A stretch of DNA of 64,000 nucleotides from [Pseudopropionibacterium] massiliense (GTDB taxonomy: Bacteria; Actinomycetota; Actinomycetes; Propionibacteriales; Propionibacteriaceae), in contig NZ_LR027842.1 of NCBI RefSeq assembly GCF_900607225.1, forward strand, positions 1,803,516-1,867,515. The letters are read 5' to 3'. A program made the translations under genes and the position numbers. A model generated the notes under the pieces. That model was not told where the DNA came from. It did no database searches and was given only the letters and a program-made list of their open reading frames with translations. Below, one piece after another: positions 33,200-43,648 of the stretch. Positions within the stretch are counted from its first letter, which is position 1. Every line of letters begins with the position of its first letter.

Positions 33200-33854
33200 C
33201 TGGAACTCCTGTCTCAGGATGCGGGTAGAGACCGCGTTTCACGATGTACTGCACGATGCCATCCGGCACTAGGTACCAGATCGGCTCGGCACGCTGCACA
33301 CGTGTACGGCAGTCGGTGGAGGAAATAGCCAGGGCCGGGACCTCCAGCAGCGTCACTTTATCCGATGGCAGATGTGACAGGTCGTCCTCCGTCATGGGAA
33401 CCCCCGGACGGGTCACCCCGACGAAGTGCGCCAGATCGAACAGCTGTTCCGCGCCGCGCCACGTGAGGATCTGCCGCACCGCGTCCGCGCCGGTGATGAA
33501 GAACAGGTCCACGTCGTCGCCACGCTCCGCACGAAGATCCCTCAGGGTGTCGACGGTGTAGGTGTTCCCGGGCCGGTCGATGTCCACGCGGCTCACGGAG
33601 AACCTAGGGTTCGACGCGGTGGCGATCACGGTCATCAGGTACCGATCCTCCGCCTGGGTCACGTTCCGGTGGGTTTTCTGCCACGGCACACCCGTGGGCA
33701 CGAAGACCACCTCGTCGAGGGAAAACTTCGCGGCCACCTCACTGGCGGCCACGAGGTGCCCGTGATGGATCGGGTCGAAGGTGCCGCCCATCACCCCGAG
33801 CCGGTAATGCCGTTCCCGCCCCTGCCGGGCCACCGCCAATTCCGTGGTGCTCAT
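33186..33854 (-). CDS. nadD: Nicotinate-nucleotide adenylyltransferase
   Basis: 222 residues from the ATG at 33854. [18 protein letters not shown] carries the nucleotidyltransferase (T/H)xGH signature, [10 protein letters not shown] and [13 protein letters not shown] follow, and [12 protein letters not shown] is the C-terminal ISSTxIR-like motif. It adenylates nicotinate mononucleotide in NAD synthesis. The start overlaps the stop of the 47-residue membrane protein gene as ATGA. Upstream frame to 33896 falls in that small gene. Confidence 0.94.
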   Translation of the reverse strand: MSTTELAVARQGRERHYRLGVMGGTFDPIHHGHLVAASEVAAKFSLDEVVFVPTGVPWQKTHRNVTQAEDRYLMTVIATASNPRFSVSRVDIDRPGNTYTVDTLRDLRAERGDDVDLFFITGADAVRQILTWRGAEQLFDLAHFVGVTRPGVPMTEDDLSHLPSDKVTLLEVPALAISSTDCRTRVQRAEPIWYLVPDGIVQYIVKRGLYPHPETGVPVDNT

Positions 33855-33994
33855 TGCTCCCCCGATTCCCTTCCGCCGCTGACCCCCAGCCACCACCCCA
33901 GCACCCCGAGCGCCAGGATCACCCCCATGATCACGAGGGCCAGCACGGAGGGGTCGGCCTCGGTCGGTGTTTCCAGCAAAACCATGCTGTGCAT
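33851..33994 (-). CDS. 47-residue single-span membrane protein, coupled to nadD
   Basis: A small gene, easily missed. The ATG at 33994 opens [19 protein letters not shown], continues with [19 protein letters not shown] (a clear transmembrane helix, about residues 20-38) and ends GGRESGEQ. Its TGA overlaps the nadD ATG in ATGA, the same coupling used elsewhere in this operon. An ATG at 33985 is an alternative start. There is no good Shine-Dalgarno sequence, so it may be leaderless or translated by readthrough from upstream. Function unknown. Confidence 0.65.
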   Translation of the reverse strand: MHSMVLLETPTEADPSVLALVIMGVILALGVLGWWLGVSGGRESGEQ

Positions 33995-34003
33995 GCTATC
34001 CGG

Positions 34004-35632
34004 TCAACAACCCCCGTAGAGGTCGGCGGACCAGTCACGGACCGCCATCCCCACCACGGGAGTTGAACCGCTCGGAGAAGTCGACTCCCGGTCCGGGAAG
34101 AAGATCATCTCCCTCTCCCCGGAACGAATGACCCCCGCCTCGAAGGGACCACCATTGCCGTTCTTGGTCTCCATACGGAGATCGGGATGCCTGCGTCGCA
34201 CCTCATCAAAGGTCATTCCGATTTTCACTCCACCATAGGTGGCCAGATTTGACGTGACCTCCCAGGACACAAGGTGTCCACCAACATGTATCTCGACCAG
34301 CGGGGAATCCGCCCTGATCCCTCCGGGCTCGTACTTGAGCTGGAAGTAGACACCCTGTGCAGCCAGCTCGGGGGCGGTCGCGAAAGGTGCCTCACAAGGA
34401 TCGGTGCTGGGAACCATGGCTCCTCGCTCGACCATGTTGGTGTCGCCTATCCTGTAGAGTCCGAGCCCCGCGAAAGACATGACCATCGCCTCGGAATCCG
34501 GGGCGCAGCGGCACAGGAACACCACCCGGATCCTGCTCTCGGCATCGGATCCCAGACGCCAGTAGAGGGCTGTCTGAGTGGCTGGATAGATACGGATGCT
34601 GTCCGCGCCCTCGTTCTCCTCCGCGATGGGAGAGCCCAGCATTTCATCGGCCTTGGAGACCGGATCGCCGAGGGCAATCCCGTCGACGGTGGGCGTGGAT
34701 TTGGTGCCCTCACCGGAACTGATCGCCACCAGTTCGCTGTCCCTGAACAACCATTCGCAATCACGCCACACGATCACGGTGACGGTCTGTCCGTTCCACT
34801 GCCGCGACGACCCTGAGGACAGCGCGGGAAAGTCAGAATGATTCCCCGAAATTGTTTCGTAGGTGTCCCCCACACCTATTCCGTGAGCTCCGGACGGGGA
34901 CAGTTCCGCGAGCGCCTTCGTCTCATCCAGTGCCGCCAAGGTCCGGGAGGCCAGCTGTTTTCCATTGTCCGCGGTGGTGTAATAACCATCGGTGGCACGG
35001 GCGACACAACGCACGTCCTCCTCGTCGGTGCGCAGACTGACGACCGAAATGCTCAATCCGGGATTGCTGGCCTTCAGTTCCTTCGCCACATCACAGGGAG
35101 GGGCGGATTCGCAGGTGTTCTTCCCATCGGAAACCAGCACGATTCGTCCGGGCTGCCCAGCCAGCTGGGCCGCCGCCTCGCGCAGCGCGGGCCCGATGGG
35201 AGTCCAACCTCCCGCGACCAGTGCATCCACCTTCGTCTTGAGTGCCGTGGCGTCGACGGGGGCCATCGCCTCCACCACCTCGACGTCGGCGCATCCCTGT
35301 TCAGCATTCACGTCGTCGCCGTGCATCTTCGTGCCGTACCCCACCAGCGCCGCCGGCGTGCCCGCGGGAAGTGCCCCGAACAGGCTGGTGACCGACTGCT
35401 GGGCCGCCGCCATCCGGGTGATCCCCTCCCCCGCGTCGTCGTGGGTCATGGAACCCGAGGCATCCAGCACGGCCACCACCGGCAGCGACGTTCTGGCCCC
35501 ACTCGATTCCGTCGTCGCCGGTGTTCCGCTGTTACCCGCGGAGGCCGCGCCGCTCTCCCCCGCCTGCGGTGAGCCGCACCCACCCACCAGGAGGGCCATC
35601 GCCAGCAGCCCTCCGACCCACTGGTTCCTCAC
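34004..35632 (-). CDS. vWA-domain lipoprotein
   Basis: 542 residues from a GTG at 35632 with AGGAGG four bases upstream. The signal peptide VGGLLAMALLVGGC ends in a lipobox Cys, followed by a Ser/Gly/Thr linker. A von Willebrand A domain starts at VVAVLDASGSMTHDD (MIDAS DxSxS), with TPIGPAL supplying the metal-site Thr and IVLVSDGKNTC the Asp. The C-terminal half (about 250-542) has no recognised fold. It is probably surface exposed and metal-dependent in ligand binding. It sits between proA and the nadD group, where actinobacterial genomes usually have no such gene. Confidence 0.8.
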   Translation of the reverse strand: MRNQWVGGLLAMALLVGGCGSPQAGESGAASAGNSGTPATTESSGARTSLPVVAVLDASGSMTHDDAGEGITRMAAAQQSVTSLFGALPAGTPAALVGYGTKMHGDDVNAEQGCADVEVVEAMAPVDATALKTKVDALVAGGWTPIGPALREAAAQLAGQPGRIVLVSDGKNTCESAPPCDVAKELKASNPGLSISVVSLRTDEEDVRCVARATDGYYTTADNGKQLASRTLAALDETKALAELSPSGAHGIGVGDTYETISGNHSDFPALSSGSSRQWNGQTVTVIVWRDCEWLFRDSELVAISSGEGTKSTPTVDGIALGDPVSKADEMLGSPIAEENEGADSIRIYPATQTALYWRLGSDAESRIRVVFLCRCAPDSEAMVMSFAGLGLYRIGDTNMVERGAMVPSTDPCEAPFATAPELAAQGVYFQLKYEPGGIRADSPLVEIHVGGHLVSWEVTSNLATYGGVKIGMTFDEVRRRHPDLRMETKNGNGGPFEAGVIRSGEREMIFFPDRESTSPSGSTPVVGMAVRDWSADLYGGC

Positions 35633-35655
35633 GATCCCTCCTCGTGTTCCTGGTC

Positions 35656-36897
35656 TCAAATCCGCACCTGGCCGTCGCCGTTCACGATGTATTTCGTCGA
35701 GGTCAGCTCCGCCAGGCCCATCGGACCCCTTGCGTGCAGTTTCTGGGTGGAGATCCCGATCTCGGCTCCGAACCCGAACTGGCCCCCGTCGACGAACCTG
35801 CTGGAGGCGTTCACGAGCACCGCCGCGGCATCGATCCCGGTGACGAACCGGTCGGCCGCGGCCCGGGACTCGGTGATGATGGTCTCGGAATGGCCGGTAG
35901 TGTGGCGGTGGATGTGGGTGATGGCCTCGTCGATGTCCGTGACGACCCTCACAGCCAGGTCCAGCGACAGGTATTCCGCCTCGAACTCGTCCTCACCGGC
36001 CGGAACCACGTCTTCGGCGAAGGCCACCACCTCGGGGGTTCCGTGAACCGTCACGCCCGCGTCGCGAAGCGCGTCGAGAGCGACGGGAAGGAAGGCGTCG
36101 GCGATGTCGTGGTGCACCAGCAGCGTCTCAACGGCATTGCAGACGCTGGGTCGCTGGGTTTTCGCGTTCAGCAGCACGCCGACGGCCTTGCCGATGTCGG
36201 CGGAAGCGTCCACGTAGAGGTGACAGTTCCCGGTGCCGGTCTCGATCACCGGCACCTTCGCCCCCTCGACCACGGCGTTGATCAACCCGGCTCCGCCGCG
36301 CGGGATCAGCACATCCACCAGGCCCCGGGCGGCCATCATCTCGCCCGTGACCTCGCGTCCACCCTCCACCAGGGCGACGGCATCGGCGCTCAGCCCGGCG
36401 TTTCTCAGCCCGTCGCGCAGGGCCCCGACGCAGACCCGGTTCGACTCGATGGCCGAACTTGAGCCGCGCAGCAGGGCCGCGTTGCCTGACTTGAGACACA
36501 ACCCGGCCGCGTCCGCCGTGACGTTCGGGCGGTTCTCGTAGATGATCCCCACCACCCCGAAGGGCACCCGCACCTGCCGCACCTCGACGCCGTTGCCGAG
36601 CCGCCAGCCCCTCACCAGGTCACCCACCGGGTCGGGCAACGCGGCCACGTCACGCAGTCCGCCGACCATTCCCCGCACCCGTTCGTCGTCCAGACGCAGC
36701 CGGTCGATCACGGCCTCGGGCGTCCCCGCTCCCCGCGCCGCATCGACGTCGACGGCGTTGGCCGTCAGCAGCTCCTTCCCTGCGGCCGCCACGGCGTCGG
36801 CCATCGCGTGCAGGGCACGGTCCTTCGCGTCGCGGGTCAGGACGGCCAGTTGCCGGCTCGCCGCGCGGGCCGCCAAGGCTTGGGATCGGAACTCCAT
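35656..36897 (-). CDS. proA: Glutamate-5-semialdehyde dehydrogenase (gamma-glutamyl phosphate reductase)
   Basis: 413 residues, the usual length. [20 protein letters not shown] and [13 protein letters not shown] are typical NADPH-site segments, and the catalytic Cys lies in [15 protein letters not shown]. It reduces glutamyl-5-phosphate to the semialdehyde in proline synthesis, directly after ProB. It lies downstream of proB on the same strand, with a PQ-loop transporter gene between. The 97 bp before it hold a degraded repeat end and a small hairpin. Confidence 0.96.
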   Translation of the reverse strand: MEFRSQALAARAASRQLAVLTRDAKDRALHAMADAVAAAGKELLTANAVDVDAARGAGTPEAVIDRLRLDDERVRGMVGGLRDVAALPDPVGDLVRGWRLGNGVEVRQVRVPFGVVGIIYENRPNVTADAAGLCLKSGNAALLRGSSSAIESNRVCVGALRDGLRNAGLSADAVALVEGGREVTGEMMAARGLVDVLIPRGGAGLINAVVEGAKVPVIETGTGNCHLYVDASADIGKAVGVLLNAKTQRPSVCNAVETLLVHHDIADAFLPVALDALRDAGVTVHGTPEVVAFAEDVVPAGEDEFEAEYLSLDLAVRVVTDIDEAITHIHRHTTGHSETIITESRAAADRFVTGIDAAAVLVNASSRFVDGGQFGFGAEIGISTQKLHARGPMGLAELTSTKYIVNGDGQVRI

Positions 36898-36976
36898 GTC
36901 GGGAGTATAGGCGGTTTCATGGAGTCCTCCGAAGCTGTTTGAACCGGTTCATTTCCGACACATCCGCCCCCGAACC

Positions 36977-36995
36977 AGACACGTTGCTCGTGTCT
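36977..36995. terminator. Small hairpin after the PQ-loop transporter gene
   Basis: AGACACG-TTGCT-CGTGTCT forms a 7-bp stem with a 5-base loop just past the stop of the leftward transporter gene. There is no T-run on the minus strand, so it may only attenuate between the transporter and proA. Confidence 0.4.
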
Positions 36996-37597
36996 CAACC
37001 AGCTTTTCCGAGGCTGCGGGATCGCCGCCAGAAGAGCAGCAGGTTCACGAACGTCAGAGTTCCCACCGAACCGCCGGAGATGATGATGGCCAGGTCCGGG
37101 GCGAAAATCGCCCAGAAACACCACAGATATTGCACGAACGTGTTGACTCCCAGGAAGACCCCGGAAACCCCGGAGACGTCCGGATCGCGGAGCAGGTCGC
37201 GCAGCTGGGTGACCTGACCGATCAGAAGCGGAAGCGCGATGATCATCCCGAAAATCGCCGCCCCCAGCCACACGTCGATCGCGAGCAGCCCGAGGCCGAG
37301 CCCCACCACCAGAGCCAGCGATCCCAGAAACCGTTTTCCACGATCGCGGCAGACCATCACGACCACGACCGCCGAGGTGATGGCGATCAACAGATTGGGG
37401 AAAATGACGTTGGGGCGGGCGACGTAGAGCCCGTGAGCAAACCAGCCAAGCCCGGCCGCCGCCTGCAACAACCACATGGCCAGCGAAACCCCCGCACTGG
37501 TGCGGGCCCTGAGAATCCGGATCAGCTGCGGCAGCCCGGAGACCGTTCCCATCACGGCAGCCGCCCAGCCCAGAACGTCAATCAGCCACGGACTCAT
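36995..37597 (-). CDS. PQ-loop / SWEET-like membrane transporter
   Basis: 200 residues with about seven hydrophobic segments. The first PQ motif is GTVSGLPQLIRILRARTSAG followed by VSLAMWLLQ; a second, degenerate unit is IGQVTQLRDLLRDPDVSG followed by VSGVFLGVNTFVQYLW. Two triple-helix bundles joined by a linker helix is the SWEET architecture, although bacterial members are usually single-bundle SemiSWEETs of about 90 residues. The substrate is unknown. Its ATG overlaps the proB stop as ATGA, so it is co-translated with proB. Confidence 0.75.
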   Translation of the reverse strand: MSPWLIDVLGWAAAVMGTVSGLPQLIRILRARTSAGVSLAMWLLQAAAGLGWFAHGLYVARPNVIFPNLLIAITSAVVVVMVCRDRGKRFLGSLALVVGLGLGLLAIDVWLGAAIFGMIIALPLLIGQVTQLRDLLRDPDVSGVSGVFLGVNTFVQYLWCFWAIFAPDLAIIISGGSVGTLTFVNLLLFWRRSRSLGKAG

Positions 37598-38661
37598 CGG
37601 ACTGCAATCATCAGGTCACGGTGCACGGCCAGGCCTCCCTTTCCCGCCCGTCGCCTCAGTTCCGTCGCGGAGCAGTCCGCCAATCCGCGCGCCAGCAGCG
37701 TTCCGCCGGGCCCGGTGATGTCGACGGGATCGCCCGCCTCGAACTCACCCGTCACATCGTCGATCCCCACAGCCAGCAGCGAGGCGTGACCGTTCCCGAC
37801 GGCCCGGGCGGCGCCGGCGTCGATCCGCAGCTCCCCACTCACCTCGGCTGCGTGGGCCAGCCACAGCAGCCTGCGGGGGCGGCGGCGCCCGGCTGCCTCG
37901 AACAAGGTGCCTACCTCCTCCCCCTCCAGGGCCGCCAGGAGCCGGTCGGCGTGGGCCAGCACCACAGAGGTCCCGCCCGAGGTCGCGATCCGGGCGGCCT
38001 CCACCTTGGTGCGCATCCCGCCGGTCCCGACGCGGGAACCCACCCGGGAGGTGTCGACCTCCAGGTCCGTGAAGTCGCGGACCCGGGGTATCAGCCGGGC
38101 CCCGGGTTCCTCCGGATGCGCGGTGTAGAGGCCGTTCACGTCACTCAGGATCACCAGCGCATCGGCTCGCACCAGGTGGGCGGTCAACGCCGCCAGGCGG
38201 TCGTTGTCGCCGAACCGGATCTCCCCGGTCGCGACGGTGTCGTTCTCGTTGATCACGGGGATCGCCCCCAGCCTGAACAGCCGAGAAATCGTGTTCAGGG
38301 CGTTCCGGTAGCTACGCCCGTCCTGCAGGTCACCGGCGGTCAGCAGCACCTGCGCCACCATCTGGTGGTGTGCTGCGAACGCCTCCGCGTAACGCCGGAT
38401 CAGGATGCCCTGCCCGACGGCGGCCGCGGCCTGCTGGGTCTCGAGATCCCTGGGGCGCGCTGGGAGTCCCAGAGGTCTCAGCGCCGCGGCGATGGCCCCG
38501 GAGGTCACCAACACCAGGCGTTTGTCGCGCGCCTGGAGGGAAGCCAGTTCCGCGGCGAGCGTCTCGATGCGCGCCGGATCCAGATGTCCCTCCCGGTCGG
38601 TCAGTGACGACGACCCGATCTTCACCACCAGGCGTTTCGCTCCGGTGATCTCAGTCCTCAT
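37594..38661 (-). CDS. proB: Glutamate 5-kinase with PUA domain
   Basis: 355 residues from the ATG at 38661, which overlaps the end of obg by 11 bases; the frame stays open to 38832, but that part is obg shadow. The amino-acid kinase domain begins [14 protein letters not shown] and includes [21 protein letters not shown] and FGDNDRLAA. The C-terminal third (from about 275, [16 protein letters not shown]) is the PUA domain. It phosphorylates glutamate in the first step of proline synthesis, and feedback inhibition by proline is usual for the family. Confidence 0.95.
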   Translation of the reverse strand: MRTEITGAKRLVVKIGSSSLTDREGHLDPARIETLAAELASLQARDKRLVLVTSGAIAAALRPLGLPARPRDLETQQAAAAVGQGILIRRYAEAFAAHHQMVAQVLLTAGDLQDGRSYRNALNTISRLFRLGAIPVINENDTVATGEIRFGDNDRLAALTAHLVRADALVILSDVNGLYTAHPEEPGARLIPRVRDFTDLEVDTSRVGSRVGTGGMRTKVEAARIATSGGTSVVLAHADRLLAALEGEEVGTLFEAAGRRRPRRLLWLAHAAEVSGELRIDAGAARAVGNGHASLLAVGIDDVTGEFEAGDPVDITGPGGTLLARGLADCSATELRRRAGKGGLAVHRDLMIAVR

Positions 38662-40114
38662 CGATGACCTCGCTGGCCTTCCACGCGTGGTACTCGGCGT
38701 CGATGCGGCGGCGCCGGGTGACGGCGGGCCGTTCGCTCTCCAGCCGGGGATCCTCGCCCCGCCGGGAGAGGATCTCGGCGCCGGTCTCGACCTGCGGGGC
38801 GAAGTCGAAGACCACCGCGTCGTCGCCTCCAATGGCCACCGCGTCGCCCTGGCGGGCCCCGAGTTCGAGGAGTTTCTCCTCCACCCCGAGCCGGTTCAAC
38901 CGGTCCGCCAGGTAACCGACCGCCTCGGCGTTGTTGAAATCGGTCTGGCGGATCCAGCGTTCCGGTTTCGCCCCGCGCACCCGCCACAGGAAACCACCCT
39001 CACCGTCGCCCTTCTTCACGATCGTGAAGGAGTCGTCGGTGGCGACGCGGCCCACCGGTTTGGGTCGCAGGACCTTCTTCGGCGGCTCCTCCGCCGCCCT
39101 GGAGGCGCGGTGGGTCCCGACGATCCCGGCCATGGCGAATTTCAACGCGTTCAATCCCGCACCGGTCTTGGTGCTCACCTCGAAGACCCGGTAGCCGCGT
39201 TTCTCCAGTTCGGGCCGGGCGAGTTCCGCCAGGTCGGGGGCGTCGGGCAGGTCCAGTTTGTTCAGCACCACCAGGCGTTCACGATCCTCCAGGCCGCCGT
39301 GGGCCGCCAGTTCGCCCTCGATCACATCCAGGTCGGCGACGGGTTCGCGGCCCGGTTCCCATGTGCCCAGGTCGATGACGTGCACGATGGCCTGGCACCG
39401 TTCGATGTGTCGCAGGAAGTCGAATCCCAGGCCCTTCCCTAGCGAGGCCCCCTCGATGAGACCGGGAACGTCGGCGACGGTGTAGGTGACATCTCCCGCC
39501 ACCACGACCCCCAGGTTCGGCACCAGGGTGGTGAAGGGGTAGTCGGCGATCTTCGGCCGGGCCCTGGAGATCGCGGCGATCAGCGACGACTTTCCCGCCG
39601 ACGGGAACCCGACCAGGCCGATGTCGGCCAGCACCTTCAGTTCGAGCTGGATCAGCCGGGACTGGCCCTCCTCACCGAGAAGAGCGAAACCGGGGGCCTT
39701 GCGGGCGGCGGTGGCAAGCGCCTCGTTGCCGAGCCCACCCTTGCCGCCGACGGCCGCGACGTACTCCTCACCGGATTCGGTGAGGTCCGCCAGATGCTCG
39801 CCAGTGGTCGCATCGGAGACCACCGTCCCGGCGGGAACCGCGAGGACCACGTCCTCACCCTTCGCGCCGTGCTGGTGGTCGCCGCGGCCGGGCTGCCCGT
39901 TCGTGGCCCTGCGCACCGACTGGCGGTGATACTCCACCAGCGAGTTGAGGTTGTCGGCCACCCGGAGGATCACAGATCCCCCGTTGCCGCCGTTGCCGCC
40001 GTCGGGGCCACCGAGGGGTTTGAACTTCTCGCGGTGCACCGAGGCGCAGCCGTGACCGCCGTTTCCTGCCTGCACGGTCAGCTTCACGCGATCCACGAAT
40101 GAGGGAATTGCCAC
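38651..40114 (-). CDS. obg: GTPase Obg/CgtA
   Basis: 487 residues from a GTG at 40114. The glycine-rich Obg fold is seen in [20 protein letters not shown] and [13 protein letters not shown]. The G domain follows with [13 protein letters not shown] (G1), TTLVPNLG (G2), DVPGLIEGA (G3) and NKLD (G4). The C-terminal OCT domain includes [20 protein letters not shown]. It is an essential GTPase in 50S assembly. It shares the operon with rplU-rpmA upstream and proB downstream, an arrangement conserved in actinobacteria. Confidence 0.96.
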   Translation of the reverse strand: MAIPSFVDRVKLTVQAGNGGHGCASVHREKFKPLGGPDGGNGGNGGSVILRVADNLNSLVEYHRQSVRRATNGQPGRGDHQHGAKGEDVVLAVPAGTVVSDATTGEHLADLTESGEEYVAAVGGKGGLGNEALATAARKAPGFALLGEEGQSRLIQLELKVLADIGLVGFPSAGKSSLIAAISRARPKIADYPFTTLVPNLGVVVAGDVTYTVADVPGLIEGASLGKGLGFDFLRHIERCQAIVHVIDLGTWEPGREPVADLDVIEGELAAHGGLEDRERLVVLNKLDLPDAPDLAELARPELEKRGYRVFEVSTKTGAGLNALKFAMAGIVGTHRASRAAEEPPKKVLRPKPVGRVATDDSFTIVKKGDGEGGFLWRVRGAKPERWIRQTDFNNAEAVGYLADRLNRLGVEEKLLELGARQGDAVAIGGDDAVVFDFAPQVETGAEILSRRGEDPRLESERPAVTRRRRIDAEYHAWKASEVIDED

Positions 40115-40151
40115 GGCTAGAAGTATCTCAAAGTGCTCCGGAAACCGAAGA

Positions 40152-40188
40152 ACGACGGGCCCACCTCACCAGGAGGCAGGCCCGTCGT
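40152..40188 (-). terminator. Hairpin between rpmA and obg
   Basis: ACGACGGGCC at 40152-40161 pairs with GGCCCGTCGT at 40179-40188, a perfect 10-bp stem with a 17-base loop. It lies just downstream of rpmA and 38 bp before the obg start. It probably trims or terminates part of the ribosomal-protein transcript before obg; no T-run is seen. Confidence 0.6.
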
Positions 40189-40207
40189 CCGCTTGTACGC
40201 TGCTTGT

Positions 40208-40465
40208 TCAGCCCTCGACCGGGGCCACGTTGACGACGCGGCGGCCGCGCTTGACGCCGAAGTTCACCTTGCCTGCGGCCAGCGCGAAGAGGGTGTCGTC
40301 ACCGCCACGACCGACGTTGTCACCGGGGTGGAAGTGGGTGCCGTGCTGGCGGACGATGATCTCGCCGGCGCCGACGACCTGACCGCCGAAACGCTTCACA
40401 CCGAGGCGCTGGGCGTTGGAATCACGACCGTTGCGCGTCGAGGACGCGCCTTTTTTGTGTGCCAT
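40208..40465 (-). CDS. rpmA: 50S ribosomal protein L27
   Basis: 85 residues beginning [20 protein letters not shown], the L27 signature, with [15 protein letters not shown] further on. The N-terminus has no extra cleavable segment. An AGGA element lies upstream of the ATG. It follows rplU by 13 bp. Confidence 0.98.
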   Translation of the reverse strand: MAHKKGASSTRNGRDSNAQRLGVKRFGGQVVGAGEIIVRQHGTHFHPGDNVGRGGDDTLFALAAGKVNFGVKRGRRVVNVAPVEG

Positions 40466-40478
40466 CTCTGTTCCTGCC

Positions 40479-40787
40479 TCAGTTCTTGATGTCGGTGATC
40501 TTGACCTGGGTGTACCGCTGGCGGTGCCCCTGGCGCTTCTTGTAGCCGGTCTTGTTCTTGTACTTCAGGATCCGGATCTTGGGGCCCTTGGTCTCTGCGA
40601 GGACCTCGGCGGTCACGGAGACCTTGCCGAGGGCCTCGGCGTCGGAGGTCACGGTGCCGCCATCGACCAGCAGCAGCGGCTGCAGGTTGATGGTTTCGCC
40701 GACCCCTTCGGACACCAGGTCGATGTCGAGGATGTCGCCAACAGCCACCTTGTGCTGGCGTCCGCCACTGCGCACGATCGCGTACAC
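40479..40787 (-). CDS. rplU: 50S ribosomal protein L21
   Basis: 102 residues from the GTG at 40787 ([18 protein letters not shown]), the normal length. The C-terminus has [20 protein letters not shown], the L21 signature. The open frame continues to 41081, but that part is leader and repeat sequence. It leads the rplU-rpmA-obg group. Confidence 0.97.
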   Translation of the reverse strand: MYAIVRSGGRQHKVAVGDILDIDLVSEGVGETINLQPLLLVDGGTVTSDAEALGKVSVTAEVLAETKGPKIRILKYKNKTGYKKRQGHRQRYTQVKITDIKN

Positions 40788-40822
40788 GCCTGACCTACCT
40801 TCTTCTTCTAATGCCTTGGGAT

Positions 40823-40856
40823 TCTCCCGTGACGCCCGTAGGGGCCCAGCGGGAGA
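40823..40856 (-). promoter_or_regulatory. Leader hairpin upstream of rplU
   Basis: TCTCCCG at 40823-40829 pairs with CGGGAGA at 40850-40856, a 7-bp stem with a 20-base loop, 36 bp before the rplU start. Ribosomal-protein leaders often hold autoregulatory structures; this one matches no leader motif I can name. The rest of the 356-bp gap (40788-41143) shows no gene; its distal part is repeats. Confidence 0.4.
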
Positions 40857-40999
40857 CATCGTCCGGCCACGCAGGAAGGCGCGGCCTGACAACCGAGGGA
40901 CAACTTTACGGTCACCGCCCCGCCGGGTCAAACCAACCGACGGTAATTCTTCACCCGAGGGCTTCGCAGGCGACCACAGCTCCCCGGACATGCGCACGA

Positions 41000-41120
41000 T
41001 GGTTTCGACACGACCGGCTCGCCGACGCTCGCGGGTCGGCTCAACCAGCTTCGGGCAGGACAAAGCCGGTTGAGCCAGCATGTGAGCGTCAGCCGATCCG
41101 GTCGGCTCAACCAGCTTGAT
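41000..41120. repeat. Two inverted copies of the dispersed palindromic repeat between rplU and rne
   Basis: ATGGTTTCGACACGACC ... GGCTCAACCAGCTTCGGG (about 41000-41053, reverse orientation) is followed by a forward partial copy GCCGGTTGAGCC ... GTGAGCGTCAGC and another reverse end GGCTCAACCAGCTTG (to about 41117). The sequences match the family at 13.2-13.6 kb. In RNA the copies can pair with each other and may act as an rne 3' end or a processing site. Confidence 0.75.
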
Positions 41121-41143
41121 GTGGGCTGGTTTCGGGAAAGCTG

Positions 41144-43648
41144 CTACCCGTTCTTCCTGCGGCGACGTCCGGAGCGGCGTTCACCGCCATCGGCCGGGCT
41201 CTGCGAGTCGACGGGGCTGTCGAAACGCAGATAACCGGAACCGTGACAGTGCTCGCACTCCTCCGTGAACGCCTCGGCCAATCCGGTGCCGATTCGTTTG
41301 CGGGTCAGCTGCACCAGCCCCAGGCTGGTTACCTCCGCCACCTGGTGCCTGGTGCGGTCACGGCCCAGGCACTCGACGAGACGCCGCAGCAGCAGTTCGC
41401 GGTTGCTGGGCAGCACCATGTCGATGAAGTCGATGACGACGATGCCACCGAGGTCACGAAGCCTCAACTGCCGGACGATCTCCTCGGCCGCCTCCAGGTT
41501 GTTGCTGGTGACGGTGGCCTCAAGGTTGCCGCCGGAGCCCGTGAACCGACCCGTGTTGACGTCGATGACGGTCATCGCCTCGGTGCGGTCGATCACCAAC
41601 GACCCACCGGAGGGCAGGAAGACCTTGCGATCGAGGGCCTTGGCGATCTGCTCGTCGATGCGGTACTGCGCGAACAGGTCGCGGCCATCCTCACCCGGCT
41701 CGAACCGTTCGATGCGATCCGCCAGATGCGGGGCGACGTGCCCGACGTAGGCCGAGATCGCATCGTGGGCGTCATCGCCCTGAACCGTCAACTTCGCGAA
41801 ATCCTCGGTGAACAGGTCACGGACGATGCGCAACGTCAGATCGGGCTCGGAGTAGAGGGCCTCGGGGGCCTTGCCCGCCTTCACCTTCTTCTCGATGACC
41901 TCCCACTGGGCCTTGAGCCGGTTGACGTCGCGCACCAACTCCTCGGCGGCCACCCCCTCGGCCGCGGTACGCACGATCACGGACTCGTTGTCGCCGATCA
42001 ACTCGCCGAGGATCTGTCTCAACCGGGCACGCTCCACGTCCGGAAGTTTGCGGGAGATCCCGGACAGGTGCCCGCCCGGCGAGTACACGATGTAGCGGCC
42101 CGGCAGGGAGATGTGCCCTGTCAGGCGCGCCCCTTTCGCCCCGACGGGGTCCTTGGTGACCTGCACGAGCACTGTCTGCCCGGACTTGAACACCTTCTCC
42201 ACCTTGCGGTCCTCGGCGGTGACCCCGTAGGAGTCCCAGTCCACCTCACCCGCGTAGAGGACGGCGTTGCGACCCCGCCCGATGTCGATGAAGGCCGCCT
42301 CCATGCTCGGCAGCACGTTCTGCACCCGCCCCAGGTAGACGTTGCCGATCAAGGACGTGGCGGATGCGCGGTCGACGTAGTGCTCGACGAGGATCCCGTC
42401 CTCGACCACCGCGAGCTGGGTGTAGTCCTCCCGCTGGCGGATCACGAGTTTCCGATCCACGGATTCACGGCGCGCCAAGAACTCGGCCTCGGAAAGGATC
42501 GGGGCGCGACGGCGACCTGCGGCGCGGTTCTCCTTGCGACGCTGCCGTTTGGCCTCCATGCGGGTGGAGCCCTCGATCCCGGTCACCTCGTCCCCGACCA
42601 CGCTCTTCGCTTCGGACCCTCCGGAACGACGGCGGCGACGGCGACGACGACGGGTCCCGGTCGTCTCCTCACCATCCCCCTCGGAGCTCTCCTCCTGCCC
42701 GGAGGCGTCGTCCTTCTCGCTGGATTCCTCACCGGACTCGTCAGCGGATGACTCCTCGTCCGTCTCCTCGTCAGATGTCTCCTCGACGTTGGAGCCGCGA
42801 CGACGACGCCTGCCGCCGCGGCGGCGGCGACGTCTACCGGGACGCCCTTCCTCCTCGGCCTCGACGCTCCCCTCTCCCTGCTCCTCCGCCGCCTCCGTCG
42901 CCGCCCCATCATCCGACTCCTCCCCGAAGCCGGTCTCGCTCTCGGCAACATCCGCGGAGTCCTCGGCAATGGCATTGGCCAGCTTCGCCAAGGACTCGGT
43001 ACGCCCCTCGGCAGTGATGACGAACGGGTCCTTCATCGTCGCGCGACGAGCCTTGGCAGCCTCCTCCGCGATGCGAAGCGCCGCCGCGATACCATCCTCC
43101 GCCGTCTCCTCCGTTTCCTGCCCGGTGCCCCCTTTCGCCTGTTCGACTGATTCGGTTTTCTCGGACGTGGCAGCTCCCGCGGACCTGGTCGCGCGTCGCC
43201 GCCGCTGCCTCGGAGCCGGCTCCGGCTTCGGTTCAGACTCGGCGATCTCGGATGGTTCCGGAATTGCAGCAGCAGTGGTGACGGGCGCCCCCGTCGGCAC
43301 GCTCACCTCGACGGGAGGACCGGCGGGACGAGACGCGGCCCGACGGCGCCGTTGCCCCGGGGCGGCTGGTTCCGGCTGCGGTTCCACGACCGCCTCGGGC
43401 TGTTCCTCGGGTTCGGTGGGGATTTCCACCCCGAGGGTCTCCTCCGCGGGTTGCGCTGCACGGGCATCGAGCACAGCGGCCACCGCGTCGGCCACCACCA
43501 CAGAGGATGCGCTGCGCAGCTCGTGTCCGAGCTGGGCGAGTTCGGCCAGCAGTTCCCTGCTGGTGATCCCGATGTGCTTGGCGAGCTGATGGACGCGGGG
43601 ACGCGCAGGCAGTTCGGAGGCAGCGGATTCCTGATTGATTTCGGTCAT
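41144..43648 (-). CDS. rne: Ribonuclease E/G with N-terminal IF2_N-like domain
   Basis: 834 residues from the ATG at 43648, with AAGGAG six bases upstream. Residues about 18-55 ([20 protein letters not shown]) resemble the IF2 N-terminal domain. A long low-complexity region of acidic stretches and Arg-rich tracts ([14 protein letters not shown]) fills to about 380. The catalytic part follows with an S1 domain ([23 protein letters not shown]) and the DNase I-like Mg site [13 protein letters not shown] and [10 protein letters not shown]. The C-terminus has [12 protein letters not shown]. It is the central endonuclease of mRNA decay and rRNA maturation. It lies upstream of rplU on the same strand, the order usual in actinobacteria. 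Confidence 0.93.
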   Translation of the reverse strand: MTEINQESAASELPARPRVHQLAKHIGITSRELLAELAQLGHELRSASSVVVADAVAAVLDARAAQPAEETLGVEIPTEPEEQPEAVVEPQPEPAAPGQRRRRAASRPAGPPVEVSVPTGAPVTTAAAIPEPSEIAESEPKPEPAPRQRRRRATRSAGAATSEKTESVEQAKGGTGQETEETAEDGIAAALRIAEEAAKARRATMKDPFVITAEGRTESLAKLANAIAEDSADVAESETGFGEESDDGAATEAAEEQGEGSVEAEEEGRPGRRRRRRGGRRRRRGSNVEETSDEETDEESSADESGEESSEKDDASGQEESSEGDGEETTGTRRRRRRRRRSGGSEAKSVVGDEVTGIEGSTRMEAKRQRRKENRAAGRRRAPILSEAEFLARRESVDRKLVIRQREDYTQLAVVEDGILVEHYVDRASATSLIGNVYLGRVQNVLPSMEAAFIDIGRGRNAVLYAGEVDWDSYGVTAEDRKVEKVFKSGQTVLVQVTKDPVGAKGARLTGHISLPGRYIVYSPGGHLSGISRKLPDVERARLRQILGELIGDNESVIVRTAAEGVAAEELVRDVNRLKAQWEVIEKKVKAGKAPEALYSEPDLTLRIVRDLFTEDFAKLTVQGDDAHDAISAYVGHVAPHLADRIERFEPGEDGRDLFAQYRIDEQIAKALDRKVFLPSGGSLVIDRTEAMTVIDVNTGRFTGSGGNLEATVTSNNLEAAEEIVRQLRLRDLGGIVVIDFIDMVLPSNRELLLRRLVECLGRDRTRHQVAEVTSLGLVQLTRKRIGTGLAEAFTEECEHCHGSGYLRFDSPVDSQSPADGGERRSGRRRRKNG

